NCBI GenBank assembly: GCA_958450325.1
Contig: OY288259.1
Coordinates: 60,352,987 to 60,416,986 of the forward strand
Source of the DNA: Agrostemma githago
Lineage: Eukaryota; Streptophyta; Magnoliopsida; Caryophyllales; Caryophyllaceae
Direction: 5' to 3'
Length of the DNA stretch: 64,000 bases
Shown: positions 47,970-59,578 of the stretch, one piece after another
How the letters are laid out: each line of letters starts with the position of its first letter
How positions within the stretch are numbered: the stretch's first letter is position 1
Made by a program: the position numbers and the translations under genes
Notes under the pieces: generated by a model
The model's database searches: none
Told to the model about the DNA's origin: nothing
The model's input: only the letters and a program-made list of their open reading frames with translations

Positions 47970-50440
47970 ACACCAATCACTCCTTTTTTCAAGTACATTT
48001 CAATATTTCATGTGTTGATGGCTGTTGTCGGTGGTGGACGACGTCTTTCAGTAAATACTTGACGTTACGTTGGCTGTGAAATATGATTTTGAAAATAATG
48101 ATTTGTTCCGAATTGGGCATCCGGCTACTTTTTCCCTGTTACCAACGGAACCAAAGATTTGTGATTCTTTGGTTCTCGACACTCACTAAACGGACGTGAC
48201 TTCTTTTTATTGGGAAATAGGGGTGTTATTAAATGGAGTTCTAGGTACAAATTTCATCTTCCATCACTCGGAAACAACCTTTTTGTGCTGCTTCCAAATG
48301 TTTAACTCTAGAGATCTTGGATGCGAGTCTTGTTCTGCTGCTATATTATTTTTATAAAATTTAATCCTTCTTTGTTTATTAAACGGACGATTCTCGTTGA
48401 TTTGTTTTTTCATTGGACGTTTTTTGGTGTAGGTATCTGGGGCCAGGAGTATAGAGACATCGATCTGCTGGGAAATCCTAATAGGTCTTGAATGTGAGAA
48501 AACATTCTTTCCTTTTCTTCCTGATTGTATTGATGACTCAAACATTTTGTCAATAGGAGTATATTTCACGAGACTGTCGTTGATCTTTAAAGTTTTATAG
48601 GAGCCCCCCTTTTCTTGACTTACATGCCTGTATTTCTTTGACATTCCTCTAGTCTGCATTATTTGGTTTAAGCTGCGAAACTGGTAACATCGACTACTTC
48701 ACAGGAAGCTATACTATACATACGTGATACGTGTGGGTGCTTTGCATCTTTTTCGTGCCCTGAATCCTGATAGTTGGGTAATGCTAGTTATTCTGTCACA
48801 AACACATCTGCAACTATGATTTGTGCAGTTATGCTTCATCTTTAGCCGGTGGACCTGGTAAACGGGTCAACCGGATTGAGTCATTTTGGGTTCATAAGGA
48901 TTGGATTTGGGCCGGTTCTATTCGGATTTGGGCCATGGTCAAAAAAATTGGATTGGGATGTTGACACAGTTAGTATTTATTCATCCCTGGAATATAAAAT
49001 CGGGTTTTTTTTTTCTTGGTTGCTCAGTCTCCTTCGACACATCGTCTCTTCTCTCACCGAGTCACTTTCTCATCTCATCCCATCATCAAAACTAATGAAT
49101 CCGAAAATGACTCGTGTTCGAAAATAACATGAAATGACCCAAACCCAACATAATCCGACAACAACAAATCCGAAATTAACTTGAAATCCAACGCGATTTA
49201 CTCATCCCATTTACCATCTGAAATTGACTTGAAATCAAACGTATACAAATGGTGGGAACGGAGTGAACGTTGTATTTCGCATGACTCATAGCCTTTGAAC
49301 TAATCTACATCTGCTCCCATGTGCGATTAACAGTCAATAATCGAGGAATTACATGATCATGTTGCTACAACAAAGATCTATGAGCCTCCATGTTAAAGAT
49401 GTGGCAAATCATTGTAGGAACATAACCGGAATTGACGGGGTTTTGGTAGGAGGACCATTATTTTATCATAATCCTTCCATTAAACAAAGGACAAAGTATA
49501 TAGTACAAAATCTCGTTTAAGATGGGTATGAGAAATTTGTCATGAACTTCGTACTATATGTATAGATGAGATAAATGTTTTACTTGTTCCGAGACGATCT
49601 ACTAGTATCCTTTTTCATGATATTTGACCCGTTATAATATTAAGGACGAGTATATCCATTACAAGAGAGACCAATTGATGTCTATGCGACCGTATTAACG
49701 TTGTCATATTTTGCACGACCTAGGGGTGGATCTAAAGACCGAGTCCTCTATTCCACTGTCTTTCTATTTCTTATGTACCTAGTGAGGAGAATCGAACTGC
49801 TCACAGTTTAACTGCCAAGACACTCGATTCTTAACTCTCGACTCTTCCTTACTATCAAAAAAACAAAAACCCATCCAAAATTAAATAAAATATATTTACC
49901 CGAGTTGAATCAAATCTGACTCAACTTACCATCCAATAATGACCTTATCACCAAATGACGACCCAACATGACAAATAACCCACCTGAACCGTCAGTCGTC
50001 ACAAACTCATCATATGCAAACCTGACACAATACGACCCACCATCACCGACCCAATGAGCTGAGAGACAATGTTACGATAACATTATTACAAAATCTTTCA
50101 GACAGAAGATGATTAGTACTCCCTCCGATTCTTTGGGTTTGCAACGTATTCCATATTTGACAAATTCATTAGATTTGATACATTTTCAATTTGGGCTTTA
50201 TTTTTCTTATAAAATGACTAACATACCCTTCACTTTTCATTATTATATTCCAAAATATTCCCTAACTTTTTACCTATCTAACTTTTTTCATTATTATATT
50301 GTTTAATCTTACAATAACATCACTCATAGTGCCCACACTTGCTTTTCCTATTTTTGGTGCAAATAGTAAATGTTGCAAGTACAAAGAATCGGAGGGAGCA
50401 ACATTTACCAACTTAATACCCATCCCCTGTATAAAAATTT
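47970..50440. other. Intergenic between ssSPT and the first DUF3537 gene
   Basis: The ssSPT 3' UTR lies at the left. A 131-codon minus-strand ORF (48,264-48,659) has a basic composition but no recognised domain. GGGTC-type scraps lie at 48,848-49,000, and a tRNA-like scrap (AGGAGAATCGAACTGC) at about 49,785. A Stowaway MITE lies at 50,119-50,398. Confidence 0.4.
50119..50398. mobile_element. Stowaway MITE, 280 bp
   Basis: The left end CTCCCTCCGATTCTTTG and right end CAAAGAATCGGAGGGAG are perfect inverted repeats. TA lies on the left and CA (a mutated TA) on the right. Confidence 0.85.
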
Positions 50441-50640
50441 GAGAGTACAAATGGAAGTAACAGTGGTATCAAACCTAATAGAAATAGGTACGATTAGCAT
50501 AAAAAAAGTATACAAATATAAAGAGGGTACAATTTTTATAAAAACAGAGACAAAACAAAGTTATCAATTAAAGGTACAAATAGGACATAGAGTGGTACTG
50601 AAAAATCGTCTCTCAATAAATTATTAAGAGACCGTCTCTC
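50441..50640. mobile_element. MITE, GACGGTCTCTC family, copy 4 (reverse), in the DUF3537-A promoter
   Basis: It runs from GAGTACAAATGGAAGTAACA to TTAAGAGACCGTCTCTC, closely matching the copy at 37,790-37,998. It ends about 130 bp upstream of the start codon, so it probably overlaps the core promoter. Confidence 0.7.
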
Positions 50641-50723
50641 CAAAGAAATCGTGAAAAACCTTATCATTCCAAATTCCAACAAATCCCAACCCATAACACC
50701 ACATATACAACAAAACACCCCCA

Positions 50724-50729
50724 ATGTAA
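50724..50729 (+). promoter_or_regulatory. AUGUAA start-stop uORF in the presumed leader of DUF3537-A
   Basis: ATG followed directly by TAA lies 40 nt upstream of the main ATG (50,769). Minimal AUGUAA uORFs are known to stall ribosomes in the boron-responsive leader of Arabidopsis NIP5;1. Whether this site is transcribed is not shown. Confidence 0.45.
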
Positions 50730-50768
50730 AACCCAAACCCAACCCTAGTGAAAAACCAATCAAAAAAC

Positions 50769-53700
50769 ATGGGAGACGATAATAATAATAACCCTAATAA
50801 TTCAACACAAAATGAAGAACCCTTACTACCCAGAAATTACACCAACAACAACGTAAAAACATACAACAGGGTACTCTCCCATGCACAAGACGAACTCCAT
50901 AGTTTCCGATCATACCTACGTTACATGTGCGTCGACCAATCCAACTTCTTCACTACTTTCCTCTCTTGGTTCTGCTTCATCGTCTTCACCATTCTCGTCC
51001 CTGCTTTCTCCCATTTCTACCTCTCTTGCCCTTCCTGCGACGCCAAGCATGATCGCCCCTACGACGTCGTTGTGCAGCTCTCTTTGTCTGCTGTTGCTGC
51101 TTTGTCGTTCGTCTCGTTGTCCAGGTTTGTTAGGAAGTATGGGCTTAGGAGGTTCTTGTTCTTTGATAAACTTGTTGGTGAGAGTGACTCTGTTCGTCAT
51201 CATTATACTACTCAGCTCAATGTATGTTCTTATTCTATTCGATTCGATTCGATTCTATTCCATTCAATTCAATTCAATTCAATTTGTTTTGATTGTTGTA
51301 ATTATTTGCTGATTTGGGTGGGAATTAATTGTTTTTTTTCTGGGTTTCATTTGATTGAATTTTGATATGTTTTCTTATGTCTTTTCAATTTTATTTTGAT
51401 TATTGTGTTTTTACAATTACATATTGTTTGATTAGCTAAAATTTGCTGATTTGGGTGGGAATTTTTTCTGGGTTTCATTTGATTGAATTTTGTTTTTTTT
51501 TTTTGAAAGGGTTTTTAATTATTGTGGTTTTAGAATTACATATTGTTTGATTAGCTAAAATTTGCTGATTTAGGAATTTTGTCTGGGTTTCATTTGATTG
51601 AATTTTGATATTGTTTGATTTTTTTTTGAAAGGGTTTTTAATTATTGTGTTTTTAGAATTACATATTGTTTGATTAGGTTGAATGTAGTACTGATTTGGG
51701 TGAAATTTGTTTCTGGGATTTAGGGTTTGTGTTTTAGTTTCTGGGTTTCATTGATTGATTGATTGATTTTGATGGTTGACAATTTTGGTCAAGGATCTTT
51801 GACAAAATGGGATTAATTAGGTTTAATTAATTATGGTAGATCAATTATCAACTGAATGACAATGATTACCTGAAGTTAATTCACATTTTTCCCTTGATTT
51901 ATCAACTCTTTGAATTAAATTGTCAAACCCTAAGGTTGTTTGACAAGTTTTTGTTTCGAAAAAAAAATGAGGCAATTTCGAATCATACAAGTGTACAACG
52001 GATTATTAATTGGTTTTCACGCCGCAATATTAATTTTGTAGTACTTGGTAGTCGAATGTAGTTGAATACCGAATTTGTGGCTTAGAAAGGTCTGACCTTT
52101 TTGTTTTCGAGTGTTGGACGCTGTCACAGTCGATAATCTACCTAGGTGTAGACATCAATTTGTCTTCCAAAGGTGTAAAGTAATCACTAGTTGTTGATCT
52201 TTGGTCCCTAAAAACCTTAATAAACCAAAATTTAGAAGTTTGAAGGAGCAAGTCAAAAGGATTGTGATGTCAATCTATATGTTTAATCCCCTTGATTAAT
52301 GCTTCTTTACCCCTAAATCAGCTGACAGCTAATGTAATCATCGAGATCGTCATTAAGACAAAAATCGTGTACGACAATATTATTGAAGTATCTCAAGGAT
52401 TCCCGTAAATTGCAGGGTAAGGTTGGGTCGGATACCCTCGATGCAATGATGCATCTAATATGAAATCTGCTGGCCTACTAAAGTATGTATTGAGTGGTTG
52501 TGATTCTTGTGAACATAGATCCAACATATCATGGATTTTCTGTAATGTGGACAAAAAGCTTAGAATGTGGCCAACCTGGATAATGCTCTAATCATGGGCT
52601 GGCCTTTTGAAATGTTTGCCTTTCCTGAAATTATTATGATGCTTAATCTCATTAACTTGAATGTTTATGATTTGCTTTTTAGGGAATAATCCTTAGTTAC
52701 TCTCTCTGTACTTAACGTGTTTTTCTCTGAGTCGTTGTCATTGTTTCTTTTTAATGGTATGAATTCAATGAATCGGCTGAAATTGGGGAGTTGGAAGAAT
52801 TGGAACATTTGGATAGAGTAATGAATGAAAATGGTTTACTTTTTGGTTTATGCAGCGATCTTTGAAGATAGTGTCGGTCTTTGTCCTCCCGTGTTTTATA
52901 GCAGAATGCGCGTACAAAATCTGGTGGTACGCCTCAGGAGGTTCGCAGGTTCCCTTCTTGGGTAACATTTTCTTGAGTGATATCGTAGCTTGTGCGTTGG
53001 AGCTGGTGTCATGGCTATACCGGATATTAGTCTTTTTTCTAGTTTGTGTCCTCTTCCGTCTCATCTGTTATCTCCAGATCCTCCGGCTGCAGGACTTTGC
53101 CTCCGTGTTTCAGGTCGATTCAGACGTGGCGTCCATTCTGGTGGAACACCTTAGAATCAGACGACATTTGAGGATCATTAGCCATCGTTATCGCTCGTTT
53201 ATCTTAGGCGCCTTGATTTTGATTACGATGAGCCTCTTTTCGTCCTTACTTGTGACGACCAAATCCCATGAAGGGATGAGCCTCTTCCGAGCTGGAGAAC
53301 TTGCAGTATGTCTTTCTTAATTATACTCCCTCCGTTCTGTTTATAAGTTCATGAATCGGAATAGATGTGAGTTCTAACCTCGTTTTGATGGATTTGACTG
53401 ATGGCAGCTGGCATCGATGACGCTAGTGACAGGGCTGATGATAATCCTGAGAAGTGCTACAAAGATCACACACAAAGCACAAGCGATAACCTGCCTCGCT
53501 GCAAAATGGCACGTCTGTGCGACCATTGACTCGTTTTCTACATCTGAGGCCGAGACACCAGTAGACGACGCTTCCAATCCCGCCTTCTCCAATTCTAGCA
53601 ACGGGGATTCAGACGAGGATGATGCTGGAAGCGAGGAAGATGACGTGGACAACACCAAGTTTCTACCTGCTTACGCTTACAGCTCAATCTCGTTCCAGAA

Positions 53701-53946
53701 ACGTCAAGCTCTTGGTATATACATGATTCCAATACCTGTTAATTTCGGATTCCTCTATCTGATGAATTGAACGAGTCTTAAACCGTGTTTTGTTTGTGTA
53801 TATTGACAGTGACGTATCTAGAGAACAACAAAGCCGGGATCAGTGTATATGGGTTCGTGCTGGATAGGGCGTGGCTCCAACTCATTTTCGGTATTGAAAT
53901 GTCATTGGTACTATGGCTTCTCGGAAAGACCATCGTGAATTTATAA
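50769..53946 (+). CDS. DUF3537 seven-helix membrane protein (GR-like family), paralogue A
   Basis: DUF3537 proteins are plant membrane proteins of unknown function that have been proposed as remote relatives of insect gustatory receptors. Exons are 50,769-51,221, 52,856-53,305, 53,408-53,714 and 53,810-53,946, in phase, giving 448 residues. The N terminus is Asn-rich and polar. About seven hydrophobic helices follow: around WFCFIVFTILVPAF, VVQLSLSAVAALSF, IVSVFVLPCFIAEC, ALELVSWLYRILVFFLVCVL, FILGALILITMSLF, LVTGLMIILRS and WLQLIFGIEMSLVLWLL. An acidic loop (SDEDDAGSEEDD) precedes the strongly conserved LPAYAYSSISFQKRQAL. ATG 50,769 is the first in-frame ATG. Intron 1 (1634 bp) has local repeats. 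Its tandem paralogue starts 2.4 kb downstream on the same strand. The ligand is unknown. Confidence 0.93.
51236..51730 (+). repeat. Pentamer tract and about 115-bp tandem repeats in intron 1 of DUF3537-A
   Basis: A GATTC/ATTCA pentamer tract (51,238-51,285) is followed by three or more imperfect copies of a unit containing TTTGCTGATTTGGG and CTGGGTTTCATTTGATTGAA (starting about 51,306, 51,446 and 51,560). Confidence 0.7.
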
Positions 53947-54290
53947 GTCTCCATGAATTTTCGAGAGCTTTTCAGGCTTTCTGCCTTGACCGACTTCTGA
54001 GGACAGTCGACAGCCAGCGGAATTACATTCCAGGGAAAGCCTGTGCTGCAACTTACTCATTTTGGTTCGCCTCGACGACAGCCAGGCCGGTGTGTGAGCA
54101 TTCACTTGTTCAATAATTCCGGAAGTAGATACCAAACCCGATTCGGTTCTTAGATTTGTGTATGTTCATTGTTGAGCTATATATTATGCTAACCATTTCA
54201 GTTATTTCTTTGTAATTCAATTATTATTATTATTATTATTATTATTAATATTGTTATTAATATTGTTATTATAAAATGCCGAATTTTATT
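53947..54290. other. 3' flank of DUF3537-A with a (TTA)n tract
   Basis: The probable 3' UTR is followed by an ATT/TTA microsatellite (about 54,224-54,272). Confidence 0.5.
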
Positions 54291-54483
54291 GATGAATCAA
54301 ACGGCAGTTTACAAAAAATTGGTGGGTAACCGAGATACAATCTGGGCCCCCACCCCCTTAGCTATAGCGAAGCTAAGTCTGGTAAAAATAAAAGGAGCAG
54401 CGCGGGTTTCGGCATCCCGTGCTACCGAAAAATTTTGAATCCTCTTAAGTAAGCCGATAGCATCCGCCTCCAATTCCCCCAGC

Positions 54484-54515
<32 letters not shown>

Positions 54516-54633
54516 TATTTTATTATTATTATTTTTTTTTTTTTTTATTATTATAACTGGAGCTTGCATTAATAACGAAACAAATTACAAGAAGTTAGTG
54601 GGTAGCCGAGATACTATCTGGGCACCCACTCCC

Positions 54634-54684
<51 letters not shown>

Positions 54685-54700
54685 GATAATGATATGACCT
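54276..54700 (-). mobile_element. Two related retroposon 3' ends with (TAA)n tails
   Basis: Two segments (54,276-54,485 and 54,548-54,633) share, on the minus strand, the translated end GAQIVSRLPTNFL and the DNA motif GGGTGGGTAACCGAGAT / GGGTAGCCGAGAT. Each is bounded by long TTA/TAA microsatellites (54,487-54,545 and 54,634-54,682). The layout suggests 3'-truncated copies of a LINE- or SINE-type element with a (TAA)n tail, or one copy inserted in another. The family is not identified. Confidence 0.5.
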
Positions 54701-56311
54701 GATTCGATAATGCCTCTTGTTTAAACCTACGTACTGACATACATGTGGTTACCTTAGAAAAGTAAGACGGTTTCTTATTGTAAAATATTCTCGATAATAT
54801 TCTTATATTCTTGATCACCCAATAATTTGTTAATGTATTTAGTAGACTACAATCTAATCATTGTTTAATTTTTGGATTGACACATAATCACCACATAGCT
54901 TTCAATAATCCATAATTTTTTTTGAGTCACTTAGGAATAAAAATGTACGAGTATTCTATTCACTTGTAACTAATTAATACCGTGAACGTAGCTATTTGCA
55001 AACGAGTACGTGTGATTGTTATTTTTTTTTTATTATCTCACAAATTATTTTTATCGTTATAGATAGTAATTGGTCTCTTATCAGACGATCTAAACTAGAA
55101 ATATGATAAGATATCGAATAAAACGTATTAATAATCAAATCGTAATTACCTTTTATAAGAGATCAGAGATCTTACAATTAAACTATCGTGATACCGTCTT
55201 AGACGAGAATTTGTGTAGTAATCATAAGAGTAAGCAACAAAAATGAAGTAATCAATTGACCCAAGCATTGATAGACAAGTCAGTCGGCCCAATAAAAATA
55301 GGACAAAAATAAGTCAAATCGTCCCTTAAACTTGTCCTACTCCCTCCATTTATTAACGTTCTATCCATTTTTCTGTTTGAAACTTTTTTTATTTCTATTC
55401 TTTCTATATTACTCTTTCAGTTTCATTTTTTTAATATTTTTTTTACTATGACCTATTTGTATCAACTTCTCTATTATTTTCATTACTTATATTTTTTTTT
55501 TTTAAGAATCGTGTATAAAGCAAATGAGTAGAGGAACGACGGTATATAGTACACCCTTTCTTCCCTATTTCTATTTTGGGTCATCGACAGGTGGCCTAAA
55601 ATTGTCATTCCATTTCTCTACCATCCTTCTTCTCTTTTGAACCACACGTTCCTACGCCTTTATTTTTCACCAAAAATCAAATGGAAAGATAAATAAAAAT
55701 CGGAGGAATACATCTGTTGATTAGTTACACTTTGTTATCAAATTCTCTTCTTAATCATTATATATGCTCATGTGCTGTTATTGCGTGTGCCTACACTTCA
55801 TGCCTTTTATGTTTTAAGCTTCTACTTATACTTCATAGAAATCCTCACTTAAGGAAAAAAAAATCACATTTTCACCAAAATCTTTACTTTTACTTTTACT
55901 GTAAGCTTTACATCCCACAAATTTACCCTTTTTTCTGTATGTTTGGTAATTAGTACTCGCTTCGAGTTTGCGAAAGGTTCCATCTTTTTATTCATACGTG
56001 AAACAAAAGTGGAAGTTTTAAGAGATTCGGAATGTTTTTTTTTTCTTACAGTTTAGCTGATTTTCCTACTTCTGTATTTTTGCAGAAGCTGTAATATTAT
56101 CAATAATCAACTGCTGATCTTCTTCTTACAGAAAGTTTGATATTTGTCTCCAGGTTTGCATCTGAATGTTATGTTTTACAGCATTTAGTCATTACGATAT
56201 AGGGAAGGGGATTCAAACGTGAGACAGCATCTTCGGAATTCCAGCGTTATATTGATCAATGCTTTTGATTACTTGCAGGTGTGACTTTGTGAGGTATAAT
56301 AATCATCAAAA
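54701..56311. other. Intergenic between the DUF3537 genes
   Basis: A Stowaway-like MITE lies at 55,340-55,708; the rest is AT-rich. A leader intron of paralogue B probably ends at the TTGCAG at 56,279. Confidence 0.5.
55340..55708. mobile_element. Stowaway-like MITE, 369 bp
   Basis: The left end CTCCCTCCATTTATTAACG and right end AAAATCGGAGGAA lie inside TA dinucleotides. The terminal repeats are less perfect than in the other copies. Confidence 0.6.
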
Positions 56312-58337
56312 ATGTCGGATATCAAAGTTCTGACGAAGCGGATTAATGCAGACATTGAAGATGTCAACACAGATCAATACATGAAACTGACAGATACAGG
56401 AGGAGGAGGAGTTCCTGCAGGCCCAACAGCACCAACAGATTTCCTGATACCTAGAAAACAGAACAACATCAAGACATACGACCGTGTCGTCTCTTTTGCC
56501 AACGATGAACTGCACAGTTTCAGGACCTGCCTTCGCTGGATGTGTGTCGACCAGTCTACGTGGTGGAGTGCCTGCATCTCTTGGTCTGTCTTCATTATAT
56601 TCGCTCTGGTTGTCCCGGCATTCTCACACTTTTACCTCGCCTGCCCTACCTGTGACGCTCAGCATCACCGCCCATTTGATGCAGTCGTGCAGCTCTCTCT
56701 GTCGACTGTTGCTGCACTATCGTTTCTCTGTCTGTCTCATTTTGTTAGGAAGTATGGGATTCGGAGGTTCCTTTTCCTCGACAAGCTGGTCGATGAGAGC
56801 GATTCTGTCAGGCACCATTATACTGCTCAGCTCAATGTATGCGCCCTTCAAATTTGTGATTGTGCCACTTTGACTTCTGCTGTATGCTGTTTTCTGATGT
56901 TTTTTGTCTGAATAATGAGTTAAAATGATGCTGAATTGTTGTGAACTCGATCATTTAGTGCTGAAATGGAGTTGATCCGACTTTTTCTGCATGCTGTTTT
57001 CTGAAGTTCATTCTTTGTCTGAATAATGAGTTAAAAAGATGCTGAATTGCTGTGAACGCGATCATTTAGTGCTGAAATGAAGTTGATCCGACTTCTGCAG
57101 CATGCTGTTTCTGAAGTTCTATGTCTGAATAATGAGTTACTGCAATTAAAACGATGCTGAATTGCTGAAAACTGAATCATTTGGTCTTGAACAGTCTGAA
57201 TTAGTTGATTTTTGATACTGAATTACGAGTTCCTGAATCCGTTTTTGAATCATGCAGAGATCACTAAAGATACTAGCAGTATTTGTCCTTCCATGCTTCA
57301 CATTCGAATGCTCCTACAAAATCTGGTGGTACGCATCAGGAGCCACCCAAATCACATTCATAGGCAGCACCGCATTGAGCGACACCATAGCCTGCACATT
57401 CGAGCTACTGTCATGGCTTTACAGGACACTAGTCTTCTTCCTCGTGTGCGTCCTCTTTCGAATGATCTGTTACCTCCAGATCCTAAGACTAAGGGACTTT
57501 GCCACCGTATTTGAAGTAAACTCTGACGTGGGATCCGTGTTAATAGAGCACCTTAGCATCAGAAGGCACCTCAGGATCATAAGCCACCGCTATCGTCGTT
57601 TCATCTTAGGCTCCTTGATACTAATCACCATGAGCTTGTTTACATCCTTGCTTGTGTCCACCAAACCTCATGCTGATATGGGCCCTTTCAGAGCCGGAGA
57701 ACTTCTCGTATGTCAAAATACACTGTCTGATTCGAACGTGAGACCTGTTGTCTAAGACAGTCTGATGAATTAGTGTTTTGTTTTGTTTTGTTTTGTGATG
57801 CAGCTGTGCTCGGTGTCTCTTGTGGCGGGGCTGATGATAATACTGAGGAGTGCGACAAAGATCACGCACAAAGCGCAGGCAGTAACCCGACTAGCTTCCA
57901 AGTGGCATGTTTGCGCGACTATTGATGCGCTCACCATCTCCGAGGCTGAAACACCTTTAACAGCACACAGTACCCAGCAGCATCCTTTCTCCAGTGTTAG
58001 TCCTGGACATTCAGAGGAAGATGAGGCAGGCGACGAGGAAGATGATGTTGACACCACGAATTTCCTTCCTGCTTACGCCTACAGCTCAATCTCGTTCCAG
58101 AAACGACAGGCGCTTGGTAAGCTTGAATGAGACAATCTTACATATGAAACAGCGACAGTAATTAATGTACTGATCGATGCTTGAAATTTGTGTACGACAG
58201 TGAAATACTTTGAGAACAACAGAGCGGGGATAACTGTTTACGGGTTCATGCTAGACAGAAGTTGGCTGCAACTGATTTTCGGTGTTGAGCTATCCCTGAC
58301 ACTGTGGCTGCTTTCAAAGACAATCGGAATTTCTTAA
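56312..58337 (+). CDS. DUF3537 seven-helix membrane protein (GR-like family), paralogue B
   Basis: Exons are 56,312-56,836, 57,258-57,707, 57,804-58,116 and 58,201-58,337, in phase, giving 474 residues. Exons 2 (450 nt) and 4 (137 nt) have exactly the lengths seen in paralogue A, and all splice phases agree, so the two genes arose by tandem duplication. The N terminus is longer (about 22 residues more) and unrelated in sequence. From KTYDRVVSFANDELHSF onward the proteins align closely through the same seven hydrophobic segments, the acidic loop and LPAYAYSSISFQKRQAL. Function and ligand are unknown. The divergent N termini and leaders, against a conserved core, suggest differences in regulation or trafficking. 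Confidence 0.93.
56877..57195 (+). repeat. About 108-bp tandem repeat (3 copies) in intron 1 of DUF3537-B
   Basis: Three imperfect units share TGTCTGAATAATGAGTTA, GATGCTGAATTG and GATCATTTAGTGCTGAAATG. Confidence 0.8.
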
Positions 58338-59398
58338 ACAAAGTCGGCCTCAGACGGTTTCATACTCTCTGTCGAACATCAGACGATTTCTTTCGATCTG
58401 TGCATTTTTTGACGATTTAGGCTGTTCTACATCTGTATTCTAGTGTTTTTTTTTAAGGAAACAGTTTGTATAGACAGAGTTGTATGTGCAGTTTGATAAA
58501 TTGCTTACTGTTTGTAATATATATTTTTTTTTGGTTCATCGAAGAGCGTACTTAATTGCATTGTAATATAAGAGAGAGGGGAATTCGAACCTGAAACCTA
58601 CTGTTCCAAAGCACCTAGTCTTAACCACTAAGCTAAAACTATCTTTGGTACTGTATGTAATATATAAGGTTAACGTGAAAACATCAAGATTATTGTATAT
58701 AATTGTTATCTATTCTGCCTTACAATTATGTCAATACCTCTTTTTTTTTTTTTTTTGTTGCGAAATGTACGAATCATATTACCACACCAAAAACATTACG
58801 AGTTTGGCTTCAAGGTTAGGTCACACTTACAATTAGGAGTATTGGATGTGTGTTAGGTCCATTATAAAGGGAAACAATGATGCCAAAGAGAACATGTACT
58901 CGAACTCTCGCTTCGCAAGAGTGTTAGTTTAGTAACTCAACTTTTCGAAAGTGTTATTTGATCAACAAAAGTATATTCTTGAGTAAAATTATGAATCTAT
59001 GACCACACTTCTATAATTGTATCTGTGATAGGTATGTTATGTATCTGTCTTAACCTTAAAACAGTTCAAATAACATATTATGTGCATAGATGACACAAAT
59101 GTTTTGTTAGTTCCTAAACAATCTACTTTTGTCTTTTCTATAATACTTAACCGTTTAAAGTTTAAACAAATATAGCTAATATTGAGCAAAAATATACAAT
59201 ATGATTTTAATATATAGTATATGGATACGATACGATATTATGATATGATATACGGCTTCAATTATAAGTACGGAGTATGAATTTTCGAATAGATTATAAC
59301 GGATACGGGTAGGGTACCCGATTGAAAAGGAACATTAGTTGGTGCGTTGATGTCAATGATTCAATGAATAAGAAATCCTTGAAAGGTCCCACATTTGT
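58338..59398. other. Intergenic, 3' of DUF3537-B
   Basis: No gene is seen. A SINE lies at 58,524-58,655; the rest is AT-rich. Confidence 0.5.
58524..58655 (-). mobile_element. tRNA-derived SINE (minus orientation), 11-bp target duplication
   Basis: Poly(T) is followed by TTGGTTCATCGAAGAGCG, the reverse complement of the 3' end of the SINE at 44,578. The B-box complement GAATTCGAACC and the A-box complement (CTTAACCACTAAGC) are visible. TGTAATATATA flanks both sides. Confidence 0.85.
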
Positions 59399-59519
59399 TT
59401 TTTTGGTTCACTGAAGAGCGCACTTAGTCGCATTATAATATAGGAGAGAGGGATTCGAATCTGTAATCTACTGTTCCAGAACACCTAGTCTTAACCACTG
59501 GGTCAAGGCATCTTCGGTA
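59399..59519 (-). mobile_element. tRNA-derived SINE with 17-bp target duplication, near the DHAD promoter
   Basis: Same family and orientation as 58,524. The flanking direct repeat AAAGGTCCCACATTTGT (59,382-59,398 and 59,520-59,536) is perfect, so the insertion is fairly young. It ends about 50 bp upstream of the probable TATA box of the DHAD gene. Confidence 0.9.
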
Positions 59520-59571
59520 AAAGGTCCCACATTTGTGAAAAGAGAGCGCACACTTCATTTTTGATACGGAG

Positions 59572-59578
59572 TATATAT
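59572..59578 (+). promoter_or_regulatory. Probable TATA box of the dihydroxy-acid dehydratase gene
   Basis: TATATAT lies just upstream of a pyrimidine-rich leader (CTCTCTCTCGCCGTCTTC) that ends in the 5' splice site at 59,667. Confidence 0.5.

Noticed and set aside
48264..48659. 131-codon basic minus-strand ORF
   Set aside because: No recognised domain and no promoter or intron evidence; possible, but not supported enough to call.
50748..50768. Upstream extension of DUF3537-A to 50,748
   Set aside because: That codon is GTG; the first ATG in frame is at 50,769.
54585..54818. Poly-asparagine ORF
   Set aside because: It is a translated TTA microsatellite plus a retroposon end.
58529..58655. 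tRNA gene on the minus strand
   Set aside because: A and B boxes are present, but poly(T), target duplications and relatives elsewhere show a SINE; no cloverleaf is evident.
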